Made by a program: the position numbers and the translations under genes | DNA from: Acidobacteriota bacterium | GTDB taxonomy: Bacteria; Acidobacteriota; Terriglobia; Terriglobales; Acidobacteriaceae | Direction: 5' to 3' | Length of the DNA: 7,106 nucleotides | NCBI GenBank assembly: GCA_003224785.1 | Contig: QHZV01000263.1 | Span: 1-7,106, forward strand | The notes under the pieces: model-generated | What the model saw: the letters and a program-made list of their open reading frames with translations, nothing else | Told to the model about the DNA's origin: nothing | The model's database searches: none | Shown: positions 5,332 through 7,106 of the stretch, piece by piece | How the letters are laid out: each line of letters begins with the position of its first letter | Position numbering within the stretch: position 1 is the stretch's first letter

Positions 5332-6492
5332 TCAATGCGGTTTTTTGTCTTCCTTCTGCTGCTTTTCCTGCCGCTGCCCATTCTCGTGCGGACGAGCATT
5401 GTCGTTCCGTGAATTGTTCGGGCGGTCCATGCGTTGCCCGCGATTCTCGGACGGCCGATTTTCGGGTGCCCGATTTTCTTGAACCCGATTCTCGGGACGG
5501 CGGTTTTCTTCCACGCGATTCGCAGGCCGGTTCTCCTGTCCACGATCGTTAGGTCGTGCAGTGTTTTCAGGCCGTCCACCGCGATTATTCTGTTCACGCT
5601 CTGCTGGACGGTCCATGTTCCCGCGCTCGGAATTCTGCGGACGCGGCACTCCACGATTCATGTCGCGATTGTTTTCGCGATTCATGCCGCGATTTTCCGC
5701 GCCACGATTTTCCGGACGGTTCTCTTTCCCACGGTTTTCCGGGCGATTCGCGCCGCGATTTTCGGGCTGCCGATACTCCGGCCCACCTTCTTTCGCAGGG
5801 ACTACACGGCCATGAAAGTCAGCCGGCCGCTCGGTAGCGGCAATCGCTGGACGTCCATGATTGTTCGAAGCCCACAGATCACGGTTTTCCCTCGCCATGT
5901 CCTGGTGCTTCCGCTGTACTCCAGTGGCGTCAATGTGACGGTCACGGGCGGCGATCTCTTCATCGCGACCCGGGCGGGCGTTGATACCACCGTTGCCGCC
6001 ATTGAAGCTCACCCGATTCACGGTCATGTTGTTGACGGTCTTGTTATAGATGTGAACGTTGGTGACGGTTACGTTATTCACGCTGCGGTTGTAATAGAAG
6101 GTGCGACCGCTCCAGTATCCGCCTTCATAACCGTGGCCGAAATATCCATAGCCGTAGTTCACGCCGCCATAAAAGCCGATGTGCGGGCCCCAATATCCAG
6201 GATGCCATGCGTAGAAACCTCCGCCCCATCCCCAATAACCAGGAGTCCAAAGAAATCCGGGCTCGGGCGCCATCACCCATGTTCCAGGCACCCAGTAATA
6301 GCCAACCGGGCCGTAAGCCCAGTAACCGGGAGTCCAAATGTAGCCATCGCCCGGGCAGGCCGGCTGTTCATAAACCGGCAGCGCCGGAGGCGCAAATCCT
6401 ACTTGTATGAACACGCCGGCGAATGAAGAAGCAGGGATCGCCAAAAGCATAAGCGCGAACAATGAAACTCTAAACATTCGCGAGATATTCAT
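5332..6492 (-). CDS. Secreted WxPGYW (YXWGXW-type) repeat protein with long ENR/RPENR tail
   Basis: Two adjacent ATGs (6495 and 6492) are possible. AGGAG (6498-6502) is 2 nt from the first and 5 nt from the second, so 6492 is preferred, giving 386 residues. A signal peptide covers about 1-25 (RVSLFALMLLAIPASSFA|GV). Residues about 50-130 are Gly/Tyr/Trp-rich with repeated units: YIWTPGYW, YYWVPGTW, FLWTPGYW, FYAWHPGYW and GGYWSG, as in the YXWGXW repeat family of exported proteins of unknown function. An Asn/Val-rich strand region follows (about 135-165), then a charged linker with MARENRDLWASN (about 199-210). The rest to the end is low-complexity, rich in ENR, RPENR, NRG and RP. The tail is polar and basic and probably disordered; it could bind a polyanion such as DNA, RNA, LPS or exopolysaccharide, which is inference. 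The gene has its own terminator and a structured leader. Location is probably periplasm or outer envelope. Confidence 0.85.
   Translation of the reverse strand: MNISRMFRVSLFALMLLAIPASSFAGVFIQVGFAPPALPVYEQPACPGDGYIWTPGYWAYGPVGYYWVPGTWVMAPEPGFLWTPGYWGWGGGFYAWHPGYWGPHIGFYGGVNYGYGYFGHGYEGGYWSGRTFYYNRSVNNVTVTNVHIYNKTVNNMTVNRVSFNGGNGGINARPGRDEEIAARDRHIDATGVQRKHQDMARENRDLWASNNHGRPAIAATERPADFHGRVVPAKEGGPEYRQPENRGANRPENRGKENRPENRGAENRGMNRENNRDMNRGVPRPQNSERGNMDRPAEREQNNRGGRPENTARPNDRGQENRPANRVEENRRPENRVQENRAPENRPSENRGQRMDRPNNSRNDNARPHENGQRQEKQQKEDKKPH
5440..5769 (-). repeat. Degenerate ENR/RPENR coding repeat in the tail of the WxPGYW protein
   Basis: Roughly residues 242-351 of the protein. About ten ENR triplets occur, often as PENR, with short variable spacers (GAN, GKE, PSE, VQE). 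At DNA level the plus strand shows the recurring cores gattttc and gattctc. Copies differ in wobble positions and spacing, so expansion is old or selected at the protein level. The repeat also makes a long spurious open frame on the opposite strand. Confidence 0.7.
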
Positions 6493-6496
6493 CATG

Positions 6497-6537
6497 TCTC
6501 CTCTGTGTGCCTCCGCTTTTACGATCGCTTAGGAGGC
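6497..6537 (-). promoter_or_regulatory. Leader hairpin that may compete with the ribosome site
   Basis: In the minus-strand mRNA, GCCTCC (6537-6532) can pair with GGAGGC (6514-6509) across a 17-nt loop. The same CCTCCT segment can instead pair with the Shine-Dalgarno AGGAG (6502-6498). The two pairings exclude each other, so the leader could expose or mask the ribosome site. This is inference from complementarity only. Confidence 0.3.
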
Positions 6538-6594
6538 TTTATTTTGCGGCGAGTGGCGTCGCGTTGCAGCATTTTAGGATGCAATCCCAATGTG

Positions 6595-6600
6595 TATATA
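6595..6600 (-). promoter_or_regulatory. Possible -10 box of the WxPGYW-repeat gene
   Basis: On the minus strand TATATA lies in the A/T-rich run TTTATATACA, about 95 nt upstream of the gene start. No good -35 is present at the right distance (AACAAA, two of six). It is tentative. The rest of 6496-6724 shows no gene on either strand. Confidence 0.2.
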
Positions 6601-6724
6601 AACGCCAGAGTAGGAAATTTGTTGCTGTCCTGCAGCTAACTGATTCTACGGACTTTTGGATGCGAAATTACGTATCTGGGCGCGATCATTAGTGCAGGAA
6701 CCGCCTAAGACACCTGACCGCCTT

Positions 6725-7106
6725 TTATTTCACCCGGACCCGCAAGAACACCGCGATCCCGACCGGATGCGAGCCATAACTCGGCTTCAGAACATCTGGC
6801 ACTCCGTACCACATCAATTGCCCGCCCAGTGCAGTGGAAAAATGCTGCATGCGTCCCAACTCGCGATTGTATCCAAGCGTGAAGCCCTGGACTCGCGTGA
6901 AGTAACGCTCGGTGAAGCCGGGCGGCAACGGATTTTCTCCCAGCAGAAGCTCGTTGGTGCGATCAGCATTTTCAATGCGGGCCCAGACATTGTTTTTTGT
7001 GCCGAACTTCAGGGTGGATTCCAGCAGATAAGAATTCCCTACATTGCCGTCCTGCAAGCTTTGATTTCGTCCCCAGAGGACAAGTGAAGCCCAATTGCCT
7101 TTGTGG
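6725..7106 (-). CDS. C-terminal end of a probable outer-membrane beta-barrel protein, N-terminus beyond window
   Basis: An open frame enters from the right edge and ends with TAA at 6725-6727; 126 residues are visible. The frame is already coding at the edge (HKGNWASLVLWGRNQSL), so the start lies outside and the in-frame TTG at 7057 is not a real start. The visible part has alternating polar and hydrophobic stretches with frequent aromatic residues, as in outer-membrane strands: NSYLLESTLKF, NNVWARIENADR, RVQGFTLGYNREL, LGGQLMWYG and a final GIAVFLRVRVK. It has acidic and polar turns between (GENPLPPG, KPSYGSHP). The segments VPDVLKPSYGSHPVG and RIENADRTNELLL recall the ends of uncharacterised acidobacterial outer-membrane proteins, from memory only. 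No terminator follows within the 230 nt to the next gene, so read-through into the repeat-protein gene is possible. Confidence 0.65.
   Translation of the reverse strand, partial: HKGNWASLVLWGRNQSLQDGNVGNSYLLESTLKFGTKNNVWARIENADRTNELLLGENPLPPGFTERYFTRVQGFTLGYNRELGRMQHFSTALGGQLMWYGVPDVLKPSYGSHPVGIAVFLRVRVK

Noticed and set aside
5434..6426. 330-residue plus-strand open frame
   Set aside because: It is the mirror of the ENR/RPENR and WxPGYW coding repeats: the product is a repetitive Ile/Phe/Arg string, with no ribosome site, opposite a gene with signal peptide and terminator.
6532..6649. Plus-strand AGGAGG followed by a TTG-started short ORF
   Set aside because: The AGGAGG is explained as one arm of the leader inverted repeat, and the predicted peptide has no coding features.

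Overview
The window looks like chromosomal DNA of an Acidobacteriota-type bacterium, possibly a metagenome-derived contig. This is an inference from gene types: a WxPGYW-repeat envelope protein with an Asn/Arg-rich tail, an AMP-ligase/carrier/PlsC fusion, a short EIRRRR-type basic protein, and the end of an outer-membrane-like protein with a GSHPVG motif. No mobile element, CRISPR array, tRNA or rRNA was seen.

Layout, left to right. Positions 1-1437 (-) hold most of a secreted zinc metallopeptidase of the metzincin clan, most like gametolysin family M11; its C-terminus runs off the left edge. Positions 1679-4148 (-) hold one long lipid-metabolism gene that is broken. It encodes an acyl-AMP ligase, an acyl-carrier domain and a PlsC-type acyltransferase. 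At about 3424-3434 the reading frame changes, and about 20 residues of the ligase that relatives normally have appear to be missing. Positions 4149-4564 form a divergent intergenic region with three separate repeat or palindrome structures and an untracked 31-residue hydrophobic ORF with a strong Shine-Dalgarno sequence (4354-4449, +). Positions 4565-4930 (+) encode a single STAS-domain anti-sigma-factor antagonist. It converges on a 58-residue, very basic protein at 5006-5182 (-), which has a good RBS and a candidate promoter of its own. Positions 5332-6492 (-) encode a secreted WxPGYW-repeat protein with a long ENR/RPENR tail, followed by a textbook Rho-independent terminator at 5279-5309. 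Positions 6725-7106 (-) are the C-terminal end of a probable outer-membrane beta-barrel protein entering from the right edge.

The genes do not form one clear pathway. The peptidase, repeat protein and barrel are all exported or envelope proteins. The ligase/ACP/acyltransferase would activate and transfer acyl chains at the inner membrane. The STAS protein suggests partner-switching control, but no kinase or phosphatase partner is visible here. I found no convincing evidence of a wholly new multi-gene system. The best leads are the lesion in the ligase gene, the 31-residue ORF, the structured divergent regulatory region and a possible RBS-masking 5' leader on the repeat-protein gene.
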